Positions 17,814-29,213 are shown, numbered from the stretch's first letter. The stretch is 64,000 nucleotides of DNA from Citrobacter sp. JGM124 (GCF_018257795.1 NZ_JAERJD010000001.1:310001-374000); one strand, 5' to 3'. The notes: generated from the letters alone by a model not told the origin. Numbers and translations: made by a program.

Positions 17814-18387
17814 GGCACCCTCTCCTGGTATTCTGCATTTCTTCAAACAAGGTGATTCGGTTCCACACGGCGGTAAGGGTAGGGGCATGCTTATGATGAC
17901 TAAGGGATTCGGTGATAAGCAGCATGGCAGATAGCCCCTCAAGGGAGTCCGCCGGACTAATACAGGCTAACTTCCAACGTTGCCAGATTTCTGTATCGAT
18001 AACTTCATCTGGGGTAGGTGTTCTGCCGCTAGGGACATTCACCGCCAGTAGACGGCGTCGGGCACAAACTTCGTTGGAGGTTAAACCGAAAAAATGATGT
18101 AACAATGCAATCGAACCGCCTAAGATAATCGCCTGATTGATCAAAGATTGGCGAGAGGCTTCTTGGGCCGTGGTATTGAGCAGGGCAACCAGCTTATCGT
18201 GATCGATAGCGTAGCGCATAAATTGACTCGACATCCGGCAAAGAATAATCAGCTCATCGGCGGTAATAGTGGCGAGTTTGCTTATTTCATTTTGCGTAAA
18301 CCCCATCTTATAGCAAAAGGAAAAGTCGCCCGCCTGAATCGCTGTTAAGGTTGAGGTGAGAATAAGACGATTAATGGAAGATAGCAT
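17803..18387 (-). CDS. DUF2857 protein of conjugative elements
   Basis: The 194-residue protein resembles the STY4526-type DUF2857 family found in SPI-7-like and related conjugative elements. It is mostly helical, with 'KMGFTQNEISKLATITADEL' near residue 28 and 'HHFFGLTSNEVCARRRLLAV' at about 116-135, which resembles flagellar-FlhD-like or helix-turn-helix regulators. Its role is probably regulation of transfer genes; this is inferred from context with the AlpA and TraR-like neighbours. No catalytic motif is visible. Confidence 0.65.
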   Translation of the reverse strand: MLSSINRLILTSTLTAIQAGDFSFCYKMGFTQNEISKLATITADELIILCRMSSQFMRYAIDHDKLVALLNTTAQEASRQSLINQAIILGGSIALLHHFFGLTSNEVCARRRLLAVNVPSGRTPTPDEVIDTEIWQRWKLACISPADSLEGLSAMLLITESLSHHKHAPTLTAVWNRITLFEEMQNTRRGCHAG

Positions 18388-18401
18388 AATAGGTTTTCTC
18401 G

Positions 18402-18587
18402 TTATCTATTAGACAGTTTAGTATTTATCCATTGCTCTATTTCCTCTTCCAACCATGCTACGCTGGCCGGGCCAATTTTAATTGAAGCAGGAAACAGTCC
18501 TAATTTCATATAAGCGTATATTTGTGTTCGATTTAACCCTGTTTTTTTCTGTACCTGTTTGATTCTTAATAATTGATGTTCCGGCAT
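18402..18587 (-). CDS. AlpA-family transcriptional regulator
   Basis: The ATG at 18585-18587 follows a good AGGAGA site and gives a 61-residue protein: 'LLRIKQVQKKTGLNRTQIYA' (helix-turn-helix), then 'GLFPASIKIGPASVAWLEEE' and 'IEQWI', the AlpA/MerR-like excisionase fold. AlpA proteins activate integrase or excision genes or other element promoters. It heads the DUF2857-traR run, 14 bases before the DUF2857 gene. Confidence 0.85.
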   Translation of the reverse strand: MPEHQLLRIKQVQKKTGLNRTQIYAYMKLGLFPASIKIGPASVAWLEEEIEQWINTKLSNR

Positions 18588-18706
18588 ATATTCTCCTGAG
18601 GCAGCGTATCTCACCAGATGTACCAGAAAAACATAGTGCGGTTATAATCCCAAGGAGTCTGACCCTTAATAAGGCACGCAGAACCCTTAATAAGGTTAAG
18701 GTCGAA

Positions 18707-19624
18707 TTATTTTTTCGCGGGAGCACCTCGCGCTAGCGCCTGTTTTAGCGTATCTCCGCTGAATTTATCGGCAATACCGCTCTCTTTGGCCCACTGCTCA
18801 AAAATTGGCAATAATTTATAAGGCTGATTGATAAGCGAACTGATGGTCTGATTATATTTACACGAAAGCCAAAATAAGCGTGAGAGTGGAGTGGTTATTC
18901 TTGGGGTTGGCGTTTGGCTGCCGATGAATTTAGTTTCCCCCGTAAGCAATTTTTCTATCTCCGACTGGCGGATAACAAAACAGGCATCCTTAGGTAAATG
19001 ATATATGGGAAATAACGATATGGTTGGGATATCCAAATTATTATTGGACTCTAGCGGTAGTCTTAATCGTGAAGTAATATTATTGGGCAAGCTTAGTAGC
19101 TGACGTTGGTAGCGTTGTTTAGTGGTACACTTTTCAAATAGTTGAAAGATATCATCGTTAATCTTTACGGTAATGCCAAAATTATGGCCATACCTCAGTG
19201 AATCGTCAGATATCGGTATGCCAAGACTGCTAGCGAGCAGTTGTTGAATAAGTACTCGCTCAAAACCCATCAGCGAAGTATCAAAAAGATGACCTTGAAT
19301 AGGTAAGACGTCTTGTTCTGTGCTATAAATAATCTTTCTATTAAGAATGAATTGATCACTTTCAAGATAACACAGTTGCTCCAACTGGCTTCTTTCGAAG
19401 GTTCTAAACTTCAGTTTATTATTATGGCGATTTATTTTTTTAAGAAAAATCGGTGACTGAAAGAAAATTGATAGAGTAATTCTCTTATTAAGAGCATGGA
19501 TATAAATATCGGCATCGGAGAGATAGACATGGTGCCGTTGACAAGCATGATATTTTACCTCAGGTATGGTAAGCCATCCGAACGGATTACGCCTACTATA
19601 TGAATTTTCGCTGTATCCCTTCAT
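18707..19624 (-). CDS. Conserved mobile-element protein of unknown function (305 aa)
   Basis: I do not recognise a named family. The 305-residue product is basic and lacks signal peptide or membrane helices. The N-terminal segment 'NPFGWLTIPEVKYHACQRHH' looks like a DNA-recognition or regulatory module, and the C-terminus ('LSRLFWLSCKYNQTISSLIN' through 'KFSGDTLKQAL') looks like a block conserved in element-encoded proteins placed near AlpA. It lies 119 bases upstream of the AlpA gene in the same direction. Its role is likely replication or regulation of the element, by context only. Confidence 0.6.
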   Translation of the reverse strand: MKGYSENSYSRRNPFGWLTIPEVKYHACQRHHVYLSDADIYIHALNKRITLSIFFQSPIFLKKINRHNNKLKFRTFERSQLEQLCYLESDQFILNRKIIYSTEQDVLPIQGHLFDTSLMGFERVLIQQLLASSLGIPISDDSLRYGHNFGITVKINDDIFQLFEKCTTKQRYQRQLLSLPNNITSRLRLPLESNNNLDIPTISLFPIYHLPKDACFVIRQSEIEKLLTGETKFIGSQTPTPRITTPLSRLFWLSCKYNQTISSLINQPYKLLPIFEQWAKESGIADKFSGDTLKQALARGAPAKK

Positions 19625-20276
19625 ATCTATCCTTAAGATCTAGATTTGTAATTATTCCCAGAGCTAGCATGGCAAATGACGTTGTTTTTACTAAAAAAGT
19701 ACAATGCTGGTGGTAAGGCTAATACTAAGCGTGACAACGTCGGTGTGAGGCCCAGTCTTTTGTAGAGCAAGATCACGGCAACATAAAGTACAACTGATAT
19801 ATATAGTGCTTTTGATGGGAGGAGGAAATATCATTAATCAAAATCTATTTAAGAGGGTTTTCTATCCGAAACTTGTTTTTTCACACGAAAAAAAAGATGT
19901 TGATGTAACGTGATGATGTTGCTTTTATTTATTCTGTGCTTGTTATTAAATAAAATGAAGTTAAACTTTTTTTTACAAAAATTGTTGTGCTTTTTTAGTG
20001 GATGATGAAACGTAATCTGATAGTTACTAAAATTCATCAAATGAATTTATAAGGTTTTATAAATTAAAAATATCATTTGTTATGTGAATTATTATTGATG
20101 AGTTGATTTTAATTAATCTATTTTGCCTATAAATATTATCGACATCTTGGTACGCATACTTTACGAGAGGAAACGGTTTAGCGGGCATAGAGAACAGCGG
20201 GTTTATCTTTAGGTCTGGCGTGTTTTCATGTGATAACGAGGCTTTATCAGATAGGTTTTACCTCTTCTAGTAAGCT

Positions 20277-20357
20277 ATATACCATTATGCTCCAAGTTGC
20301 GTGTACATTGGCTGTATTGGTTTATCCAACCCCTTACCCGCGTAAACTCATCGGGGG
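20277..20357 (+). repeat. Partial, diverged ERIC fragment
   Basis: The order of blocks follows the left half of the intact ERIC at 16539-16664 (ATACC, CTCCAAGTTGCGTGTACATT, GGCTGTATTGG, CGTAAACTCATCGGG) with many substitutions. Similarity stops where the second repeat begins, so it may have been interrupted. A further ERIC-like end in reverse orientation is at 20469-20494. Confidence 0.6.
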
Positions 20358-20370
20358 CCTGTTATTTGTG

Positions 20371-20428
20371 CGCGACAAGACCCATAAATACATCTCGCCT
20401 GCCGGGCCAATGCGTTACATTGTTCAAA
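20371..20428 (+). repeat. Palindromic repeat, copy 2 (diverged, inverted)
   Basis: The segment matches the reverse complement of 17406-17468: ACCCATAAATACATCTCGCC, GGGCCAATGCG and ACATTGTTCAAA align in order. The palindrome of copy 1 is degraded here. Two copies flanking the regulatory genes suggest a small dispersed element. Confidence 0.6.
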
Positions 20429-20810
20429 GCATAGATGTTAAGTTCAGCAACTTGAGTGATTGAGGATCTATACCCAATAAACTTGAAGATGCAGGCTTAA
20501 GCCACGGTGTAACCGTATCAGGCGGGTATAAAGTAAGGTGAACTGCATGCAACTTCAGATATCACAGGTGAAAATTCCCTAAACTGTGCCTATACATCCA
20601 GTTTTAGGTTTTTTCATATCTCTTGCAGAAAAGAGCAAGGCGTTTTACTGAAGCAAACCGCTGGCTATCATGCTTTAGGGAACCTGAACCAAAAGCCGGA
20701 TTGCCGGGCAAGCAGTATAGGTCGTCGGTACTATTGCGGAATATACCTTGCCGAGTACCGCAGCTAGCTCGACAAGGCAAATAATGGCTTACTGCCAGGT
20801 GATGGGCAAA

Positions 20811-21074
20811 TTACTGATTATCACGTACTGTCCTTTTAATTCGATTCCCCTCCGCATCAAAGTAACGATTGGGCCAGATAATACTGGGTGAAATATCGAG
20901 GGCTTCGGCGATCAGTTTTTCTCCCTTAGGCCAAGGCCGTGTCAGCGCGTTAGCCAGTGTTGAAGAACTCAGACCTGCAGCGCGTGAAACAGCCGCCAAA
21001 GATGTTTTACGTTTGCGTAGCGCCGCGATGATATCCGCTTGATGCCAATCTTGGTGGGGGGTGTGGTTGCCCAT
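20811..21074 (-). CDS. Ner/Nlp-family DNA-binding regulator
   Basis: The 87-residue protein fits the Ner-like/SfsB (Nlp) family: 'DWHQADIIAALRKRKTSLAA' then 'VSRAAGLSSSTLANALTRPW', a helix-turn-helix related to Mu Ner. The 'IAEALDISPSIIWPNRYF' end is typical. Such small proteins act as repressors of phage or element genes. It is transcribed away from the two plus-strand Xre regulators, with about 170 AT-rich bases between starts, so mutual regulation across the shared region is plausible. Confidence 0.85.
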   Translation of the reverse strand: MGNHTPHQDWHQADIIAALRKRKTSLAAVSRAAGLSSSTLANALTRPWPKGEKLIAEALDISPSIIWPNRYFDAEGNRIKRTVRDNQ

Positions 21075-21247
21075 GAGGTACTCTCCTTAGATAAATTAAA
21101 ACTCCTTCAGTTAAACTATATCTTCATTTTAGTATAAAAAACAACCTTAAATAAATTTTAAATTTACTCAAGATAGAAATAATTTAAGAAGGGGGAGGGT
21201 TGTTAGCGAGATACTCGAGGGACAATCCCTCAGAATATGGACAGAGT

Positions 21248-21538
21248 GTGATAGGAAAGCGACTAAGGATGGCGCGGGTAAACAATAATTTAAAACAGTT
21301 TGAGCTGGGGTGTCTGGCTGGGTTGGATGAAGAAACCGCCAGCTCCCGGGTGAGTCAATATGAGCGTAACGTTAGTGCCCCGGACTTCGGCCTAGCCTGC
21401 CGCTTCGCTGCGGTGCTGGATGTGCCTGAAGCCTATTTCTATACCCTGGATGATGCTTTGGCATCCTTAATTCTGCAGTACCACCAATTTAAAAAACGTT
21501 CGCCAGACTCTTTTCTGGTGCTCACCCTACAGAGATAG
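21248..21538 (+). CDS. Xre-family regulator, tandem copy 1
   Basis: A GTG start at 21248-21250 is chosen because it aligns exactly with the start of the downstream paralogue; this gives 96 residues beginning 'VIGKRLRMARVNNNLKQFEL'. An HTH_3 domain spans about residues 3-65 ('SRVSQYERNVSAPDFGLACR'). 'VPEAYFYTLDD' follows. An upstream TTG start at 21200 is possible. About four in five residues match copy 2, so the pair arose by duplication. Confidence 0.8.
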   Translation: MIGKRLRMARVNNNLKQFELGCLAGLDEETASSRVSQYERNVSAPDFGLACRFAAVLDVPEAYFYTLDDALASLILQYHQFKKRSPDSFLVLTLQR

Positions 21539-21742
21539 TTCTGCTTCCCTGCTGGCTACTTAGCCTTACTACGTAAGATGCTAGCAGGTTGAAAAATGCG
21601 CTATAATAAAGAAATTCTTAAATATTGACTGATTTAATTTTTTAAATAAACTTTAACTTCATTCAGTAAATCTTTTCTTTAAGAGCTGGCGTGACGAACT
21701 CAGCAATAATCTTACTTTGCTCATTAACTCAATAGGCTTCTT

Positions 21743-22030
21743 GTGATCGGTAAAAGATTAAGATTAGCGCGTGTCAATAAAGGACTAAAACAGATTGAAC
21801 TCGGCTGCCTAGCGGGCTTGGACGAAGAGACCGCCAGTTCGCGGGTGAGTCAGTATGAAAGGGACGTCAGTTCTCCAGACTTCCGCCTGGTCTGCCGCTT
21901 TGCTGAAGTCTTAGATGTACCTGAGGCATACTTCTATGCCCTGGATGACGATCTCGCCACTCTGATCCTGCAGTATCACCGTTTTAAAAAGAATCATCCC
22001 AATTCGACGTTAGTTATCACGGCGCAGTAA
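21743..22030 (+). CDS. Xre-family regulator, tandem copy 2
   Basis: The 95-residue protein starts with GTG and is a paralogue of the gene 200 bases upstream. The helix-turn-helix core ('LGCLAGLDEETASSRVSQYE') is identical for 20 residues between the copies. Differences concentrate before the recognition helix (KG versus NN) and in the last 15 residues. The intervening 204 bases are AT-rich and contain their own promoter-like TTTAAATAAAC stretches, so the copies may be separately controlled. They may regulate the adjacent defence operon or the element; unproven. Confidence 0.82.
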   Translation: MIGKRLRLARVNKGLKQIELGCLAGLDEETASSRVSQYERDVSSPDFRLVCRFAEVLDVPEAYFYALDDDLATLILQYHRFKKNHPNSTLVITAQ

Positions 22031-22373
22031 GGCGTGATAGTGTACATGACGCTCAAGCAGACTAATTTTCTCCGGGGATTCAATGAGGAGAGTGTCTGCT
22101 GTGAGCGAAAAGCGGACAGGAACATTCTGGTTAATAGATATCAATGCTAACAAAAAAGCTCCCGATGGAGCTTTTGAAACCGCTTCCACATAATGAAATA
22201 AAAGGATTTATTTCTGGTCATGCCCATACATTGACCATGTCGAAGTAAGTAGCTCCGCGAAGCGGGGCTACTTAAGATAATTTCTATGTAGTTCCATGCT
22301 ATGATTTAATTTTCAAGTTACAAAATTCTAAATCTACAAATGTCCATTTGGATGTAAAATTACAAAATCGTAT
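22031..22373. other. Intergenic gap with two hairpins between regulator and komC
   Basis: No gene is seen. It contains a terminator-like hairpin (22152-22175) and a 12-bp stem (22247-22273, AAGTAGCTCCGC with GAA loop). The rest is AT-rich. Confidence 0.6.
22152..22175 (-). terminator. Probable terminator of the kom operon
   Basis: A perfect 9-bp stem (AAAAGCTCC and GGAGCTTTT, 4-base loop) reads on the minus strand into a run of six T. It could also end transcription of the plus-strand regulator, where only four T follow. Confidence 0.65.
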
Positions 22374-24699
<2,326 letters not shown>

Positions 24700-25100
24700 T
24701 TTAATTACCTTATATATCTAAACTCTTAATTTTCTATTTTTTACCATAGGAGTAATCCAAAAAAAAGACCTTGTTGACTAAACCCTCATGTACAAAATGC
24801 ACACTTACTCAAAAGGATTTGGAGGCAATCTCTACCTCCATGATTTAGTTCCTAGGGATAAGCAGAAATCTAGTACTGGATTAAAATGTCAAAATAAAAA
24901 TAATAATCAATAGATTATAATGGTTTTTTATTAACATCCATAGGATCTGCTGCTGCCCGCATGATGTTGGACGCGACGGCGCTGGTACATAGCCGCTATA
25001 TCGTTATACCTATTGATACAAGGGGGTTGATGCTAAGAGAATAGTTTAATCTAAGCATCAACCCCCTTAACTTTAAAAAGTAAACGTCTATCCTGCCTAT
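24700..25100. other. Gap between komA and the integrase
   Basis: About 400 bases without a gene. The AT-rich part next to komA (24700-24930) should hold the operon promoter. A strong hairpin at 25020-25068 follows the integrase stop codon. Confidence 0.6.
25020..25068. repeat. 15-bp inverted repeat downstream of the integrase
   Basis: The arms AAGGGGGTTGATGCT (25020-25034) and its exact complement (25054-25068) are separated by 19 bases. Lacking a T-run on the minus strand, it is not a classical terminator for the integrase. It might be a recombinase or excisionase arm site, or a factor-dependent stop. Confidence 0.55.
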
Positions 25101-26357
25101 TTACTCCAATACCCACTCATACAAATAAGGTGCCACATAACTTTCTCGATTGGCATCGAGATAATCCGACCACCACTGCATCATGGCTTTGCGCGCCTCA
25201 AGATATTGCGCTTTGTGGATATAGGCGGCGCGGACGCTATTGCGCTCTTGGTGACTCATTTGCCGCTCAACCGCATCCTGTGGCCAGCGGCCAGACTCCA
25301 TTAGGGCGCTGCAGGCGAGGGTGCGAAAACCGTGGCCGCAGATTTCGGTTCGCGTGTTGTAGCCCATAGTGCGTAATGCCTTGTTAAGCGCATTCTCGCA
25401 CATGGGTTTATGGGGATTATGATCCCCGGGAAAGACAAACTCACTCTCTCCGGAATAGATTTTTATCTCTTCTAGCAGGGTAATCGCCTGGTGGGAAAGG
25501 GGCACTAAATGCGCCGTTTTCATTTTGGCCCCGCGCTCAGAATAGCGGACCTTGGGGATCGCCTCCCTTGTTGCCGGTAGTGTCCATAACCCTTGTTTAA
25601 GATTGAACTCCTCCCAACGGGCGAAACGTAACTCGCTTGATCGAACAAACAAGTGCAGGGTTAATTTTAACGCCAGACGTGTTAACACTCTTCCTTGTTG
25701 ATACTGTTCAATGCGGGTTTGTAATAGGGGTAATGCTGAAAGGCACAGGGCAGGGTGATGGCGTTTTGGCGGCGGTGTGGTGATGCCTTTTAAGCTTTCC
25801 ACCGGATTATGTTCGATAAGATCTTGATGCACGGCATGACGCATAATGCTGCATAAGTGCTGTCGAGTTCGGGAGGCGACCTCCAAAGCGCCCCTGTTTT
25901 CGATGGCTTTAAGCAGGTCTATAAAATGGCGGGCTTTAAGCTCACTGACTAACATATGGCCGATAGCCGGAAAGATGTGATTATGCATACTTACCAGTAA
26001 CCGCATCTTATGATTTTGTGACCAGGTTTTATTTTTGTTATGCCAATCCAGCGCCACCGCTTTGAGACATTTTTCCGGTGAACGGGCGGCTTTCTCAAGG
26101 GCACGTTGGTGCATGGGGTTGATATTCTGGGCAAGCTGTCGGCGTAATTCATCCCGTTTTTGTCTGGCTTGCGCAAGGCTAACCAAGGGATAAGCACCTA
26201 ATGCTATGCGGCTTTCTTTTCCTGCAAAGAAATATCTGAGATACCAGAGACGTGAACCGCTGGGTTTTACATGCAGATAGAGGCCGTCTGAATCAGAAAG
26301 CTTGATGGGTTTAGCAGGGGATTTTAACGTGCGGATTTTGGTGTCGTTTAGGGACAT
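25101..26357 (-). CDS. int: P4-type tyrosine integrase of the element
   Basis: The start ATG at 26355-26357 ('MSLNDTKIRTLKSPAKPIKL') gives 418 residues, the family's normal length; the longer upstream frame is not needed. An N-terminal DUF4102 domain ('DGLYLHVKPSGSRLWYLRYF') precedes the core-binding domain and the catalytic domain. Catalytic residues are visible in 'SSELRFARWEE' (Arg) and 'CGHGFRTLACSALME' (His-x-x-Arg), with the nucleophile Tyr in the 'AAYIHKAQYLEARKAMMQWW' end. It lies 160 bases from the tRNA-Asn gene and transcribes away from it, as in high-pathogenicity-island integrases that use this tRNA. Confidence 0.92.
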   Translation of the reverse strand: MSLNDTKIRTLKSPAKPIKLSDSDGLYLHVKPSGSRLWYLRYFFAGKESRIALGAYPLVSLAQARQKRDELRRQLAQNINPMHQRALEKAARSPEKCLKAVALDWHNKNKTWSQNHKMRLLVSMHNHIFPAIGHMLVSELKARHFIDLLKAIENRGALEVASRTRQHLCSIMRHAVHQDLIEHNPVESLKGITTPPPKRHHPALCLSALPLLQTRIEQYQQGRVLTRLALKLTLHLFVRSSELRFARWEEFNLKQGLWTLPATREAIPKVRYSERGAKMKTAHLVPLSHQAITLLEEIKIYSGESEFVFPGDHNPHKPMCENALNKALRTMGYNTRTEICGHGFRTLACSALMESGRWPQDAVERQMSHQERNSVRAAYIHKAQYLEARKAMMQWWSDYLDANRESYVAPYLYEWVLE

Positions 26358-26517
26358 ACATGGGTCACTCCAATATCGAACCGGAAAGACCCCAGATCTG
26401 ACCACCAAATTCACTAGATGCATAGGGATATATAGATACACATCGGGAAGAGTTTTTACGCTAACCCGTTGAGTCTAAAACAGATAGGGACTCATAGGTT
26501 AGCATAAGAACAAGAAT

Positions 26518-26534
26518 TTGGCTCCTCTGACTGG
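26518..26534. other. att: Putative attachment site at the tRNA-Asn 3' end
   Basis: The plus strand reads TTGGCTCCTCTGACTGG, the same 17 bases (as complement) used as the core att site by Yersinia HPI and ICEEc1-type elements at tRNA-Asn. It is the junction beside the integrase. No second exact copy was found by eye in the window. Confidence 0.6.
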
Positions 26535-26594
26535 ACTCGAACCAGTGACATACGGATTAACAGTCCGCCGTTCTACCGACTGAACTACAGAGGA
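26519..26594 (-). tRNA. tRNA-Asn (anticodon GTT)
   Basis: Read on the minus strand the 76-base gene begins TCCTCTGTAGTTCAGTCGGT, has the anticodon loop CTGTTAA and T-loop GTTCGAGTC, pairs TCCTCTG with CAGAGGA and ends with encoded CCA. It is intact, so integration restored the 3' end. Confidence 0.97.
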
Positions 26595-26693
26595 ATTGTC
26601 TGAACGAGGCGCATATTAACGAGGAGGAATGGGGTTGTCAAAGGCTGTTTTAACGAAACAAGTCTGACTGCTGTTTTATCCAGCAATTTTGCT

Positions 26694-26719
26694 AAAAAAG
26701 CCACATGTAGTGGCTTTTA
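26694..26719 (-). terminator. amn terminator
   Basis: On the minus strand a 9-bp stem (AAAAGCCAC and GTGGCTTTT) with a 5-base loop runs into six T directly after the amn stop region. Confidence 0.75.
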
Positions 26720-26735
26720 ACGTCATTTCATCGGC

Positions 26736-28190
26736 CTATCTGAAAGGCGGTTCGTTAAAGGTGCGAAGCTTGCGGGAATGTAACTTGTCGCCCTCGGCAC
26801 GCAAGAGGCCGATGGCACAAATGCCGATTTGCAAGTGTTCGGAGATGGCGCCTTCATAGAAGCGATTTGCCTGCCCCGGTAGCTTTATCTCTCCATGGAG
26901 GGGTTTATCTGATACGCACAGCAACGTGCCATAGGGAACGCGGAAGCGATATCCCTGGGCCGCGATGGTGGCACTTTCCATGTCAATCGCCACAGCACGA
27001 CTCAGGTTAAAACGCAGAGCACTGGCGGAGTAGCGGAGTTCCCAGTTACGATCATCAGTTGTGACAACGGTACCGGTGCGTAAACGCTGCTTAACTTCTT
27101 CCCCTGGCATGCCACTGACTTGTTTGGTGGCATCATAGAGGGCGCGCTGAACTTCAGCAATGCTGGGGATAGGAATATCCGGTGGCAGCACGGCATCCAG
27201 TACATGATCATCCCGCAGATAAGCATGGGCCAGTACATAGTCACCAATTTGCTGGCTTTCACGTAGCCCACCACAATGACCAATCATCAGCCAGGCATTA
27301 GGGCGCAGTACCGCCAGGTGGTCACAAATGGTTTTGGCATTAGAAGGGCCAACACCAATATTAATCAGCGTTATCCCTGTTCCTTGTTTATCAATCAGGT
27401 GCCAGGCTGGCATCTGGTGTTTTTTCCATGCCAAATCCGACATGGTTTCTTCCGGGGCATCTGTTTCCGCAGTCAGGAGAATATTACCCGCGCACGAGAG
27501 GGCAACATAAGGACTCTCTGGGTTGTTAATTTGTTCAATGCCCCAGCGTACAAACTCATCCACATAGCGGCTGTAGTTGGTGAAGAGCACAAATGCCTGG
27601 AAGTGTTCAATGGGGGTGCCAGTGTAATGACGCAACCGGGCGAGGGAAAAATCTACCCGACGGGCATCAAAATGGGATAAAGGACCTTCTTCCCTCGGCT
27701 GAAACAGCCCATCAGCGGTTTCATCCCCGATTTGTGCCAAGTCAGTACTTGGGAAGTAGTGTGTCAGTCCCGCACTCATGGTGCGATCCAGGTTTAAACC
27801 ATCAATCACATAAGGGTAGGGGATTTCATGTTTTGAGGGCTCAACCTCAATATGTATCCCGTAGTCTTGATGCAGCAGTTCGAGTTGTTCACTGAGATAG
27901 TGACGGAAGCGTTCCGGGTGGGTGATGGTGGTGGTGTAACTCCCCGGGTGCGTAAAACGGGCATAGGCGCGGGTTTTGTTGGGCGTGAGGGTGGTGCCAT
28001 CCCAGCTGACCCGTAATTGTGGGTAGACAAACAGCCCCTTATCTCGTGCTGCGGTATCCGGCAGGATACCCTGCTGAGTGTAGTCACCAATGGCTTTGCG
28101 CAAAGCATCGACTGCATTGTTATACAGTGTCTCAAGTTTATCCAGCGCCTGGGTGGGAGTCAGCCCCGCAGGTGTCTTACTGTTGCTCAT
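26736..28190 (-). CDS. amn: AMP nucleosidase
   Basis: The 484-residue enzyme hydrolyses AMP to adenine and ribose 5-phosphate and helps balance adenylate pools. The length equals that of E. coli Amn. An N-terminal regulatory domain (to about residue 170) is followed by the nucleoside-phosphorylase-like catalytic domain ('LINIGVGPSNAKTICDHLAV', 'MIGHCGGLRESQQIGDYVLA', 'VAIDMESATIAAQGYRFRVP'). Its neighbourhood with tRNA-Asn is conserved in E. coli. First chromosomal gene right of the conjugative element. Confidence 0.96.
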   Translation of the reverse strand: MSNSKTPAGLTPTQALDKLETLYNNAVDALRKAIGDYTQQGILPDTAARDKGLFVYPQLRVSWDGTTLTPNKTRAYARFTHPGSYTTTITHPERFRHYLSEQLELLHQDYGIHIEVEPSKHEIPYPYVIDGLNLDRTMSAGLTHYFPSTDLAQIGDETADGLFQPREEGPLSHFDARRVDFSLARLRHYTGTPIEHFQAFVLFTNYSRYVDEFVRWGIEQINNPESPYVALSCAGNILLTAETDAPEETMSDLAWKKHQMPAWHLIDKQGTGITLINIGVGPSNAKTICDHLAVLRPNAWLMIGHCGGLRESQQIGDYVLAHAYLRDDHVLDAVLPPDIPIPSIAEVQRALYDATKQVSGMPGEEVKQRLRTGTVVTTDDRNWELRYSASALRFNLSRAVAIDMESATIAAQGYRFRVPYGTLLCVSDKPLHGEIKLPGQANRFYEGAISEHLQIGICAIGLLRAEGDKLHSRKLRTFNEPPFR

Positions 28191-28271
28191 TTTTGCTCCT
28201 TTACTGATGCGCTTCGTATGCCCTGGCTATCCGGTCTGACACCAGAATCAAAAGGTGAAAAAACAGACACA

Positions 28272-29189
28272 TTATTCAATCACAGGTAACGTGACTAGCG
28301 CCTGTTCACAGCGGTTTTTAACCTTTTCGTACAATAAGCGTACGGCGGTTGAAAGTTGCTGACGGTGTGGGCAAATTAAATTAAGTGGCAGGCTATCACC
28401 TTCATATTGCGGTAGTAATACCTGTAAGTCACCGGCTTTAACATTATCACTGACATCAATCCATGATTTATAGGCAATGCCCTCTCCTCTGATGGCCAGC
28501 CGCCGAACGACCTCCGCATCATTACTGATGAGAGACCCCTGGACAGTCACATGATGCTGCTGTCCCCGGCGCTGAAATGTCCAGCGGTCATAGGCCCTGC
28601 CATGTAGTGCATAAATCAAGACCGCGTGTTGGGTAAGGTCATCCAGGCTCATGGGGGTGCCGAAACGGGATAAATAGCGTGCTGATGCCACCAGCACCCG
28701 GCGATTTTCTGCCGCGACGGGCAATGCGACATAGGATGCATCTTCAGGATTACCGTAACGAAAAGCAATATCTACCGGGTCTTTAAAGATGTCACTGACC
28801 TGGTCTGAAAACTGCAGCTTGAGTTGTAACGCCGGATGAGACTGACGGAATGACTGAAACACATCAAGCAGGAGATGGCGACCTAAATCAGAGGGCACCG
28901 CAATTTGCAGGGAACCCCTAATTTCCCCCCCGGAAGGTTTGAGTTGCTGGTAACCTGTTTCCAGGGTTTGTAGCACCGAGACAGCATAGGGTAACCAAGT
29001 CTCTCCCTCAGGTGTCAGGCGCAGATGGCGTGTGGAACGGACAAATAATCGCGTATTCAGATTATCTTCCAGCCGTTTTATGGCGGTACTGACCTGTGAA
29101 GGCTGAATACCCACCTCACGGGCTACTGCGCTAAAATTGCCCAGTAATGCCGCCCTGACAAATAATGTGAGATCTTCAAATCTGAGCAT
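28272..29189 (-). CDS. LysR-family transcriptional regulator
   Basis: The 305-residue regulator has an N-terminal winged helix ('NFSAVAREVGIQPSQVSTAI' at about 18-37) and a LysR substrate-binding domain. It is divergent from nfsB with 161 bases between starts, so nfsB is its likely target. A short inverted repeat GTTGTC-A-GACAAC (29214-29226) lies in the gap. The effector is unknown. It is not the E. coli arrangement around nfsB. Confidence 0.88.
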   Translation of the reverse strand: MLRFEDLTLFVRAALLGNFSAVAREVGIQPSQVSTAIKRLEDNLNTRLFVRSTRHLRLTPEGETWLPYAVSVLQTLETGYQQLKPSGGEIRGSLQIAVPSDLGRHLLLDVFQSFRQSHPALQLKLQFSDQVSDIFKDPVDIAFRYGNPEDASYVALPVAAENRRVLVASARYLSRFGTPMSLDDLTQHAVLIYALHGRAYDRWTFQRRGQQHHVTVQGSLISNDAEVVRRLAIRGEGIAYKSWIDVSDNVKAGDLQVLLPQYEGDSLPLNLICPHRQQLSTAVRLLYEKVKNRCEQALVTLPVIE

Positions 29190-29213
29190 TTATCCTCTTT
29201 GAGCACAAGTGTT

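Larger units (their letters stand above)
19625..20810. other. AT-rich gap with repeat fragments
   Basis: No credible gene is found in 1.2 kb. The left half (19850-20150) is extremely AT-rich. The right half contains two partial ERIC fragments (20277-20357 and 20469-20494) and a diverged palindromic repeat copy between them. A 77-codon open frame here only translates repeat DNA. Confidence 0.6.

Noticed and set aside
19849..20040. 63-codon AT-rich open frame
   Set aside because: Low-complexity, Lys/Asn/Phe-rich translation of an AT-rich gap without a ribosome site.
20230..20463. 77-codon open frame
   Set aside because: It translates ERIC and palindromic repeat DNA.
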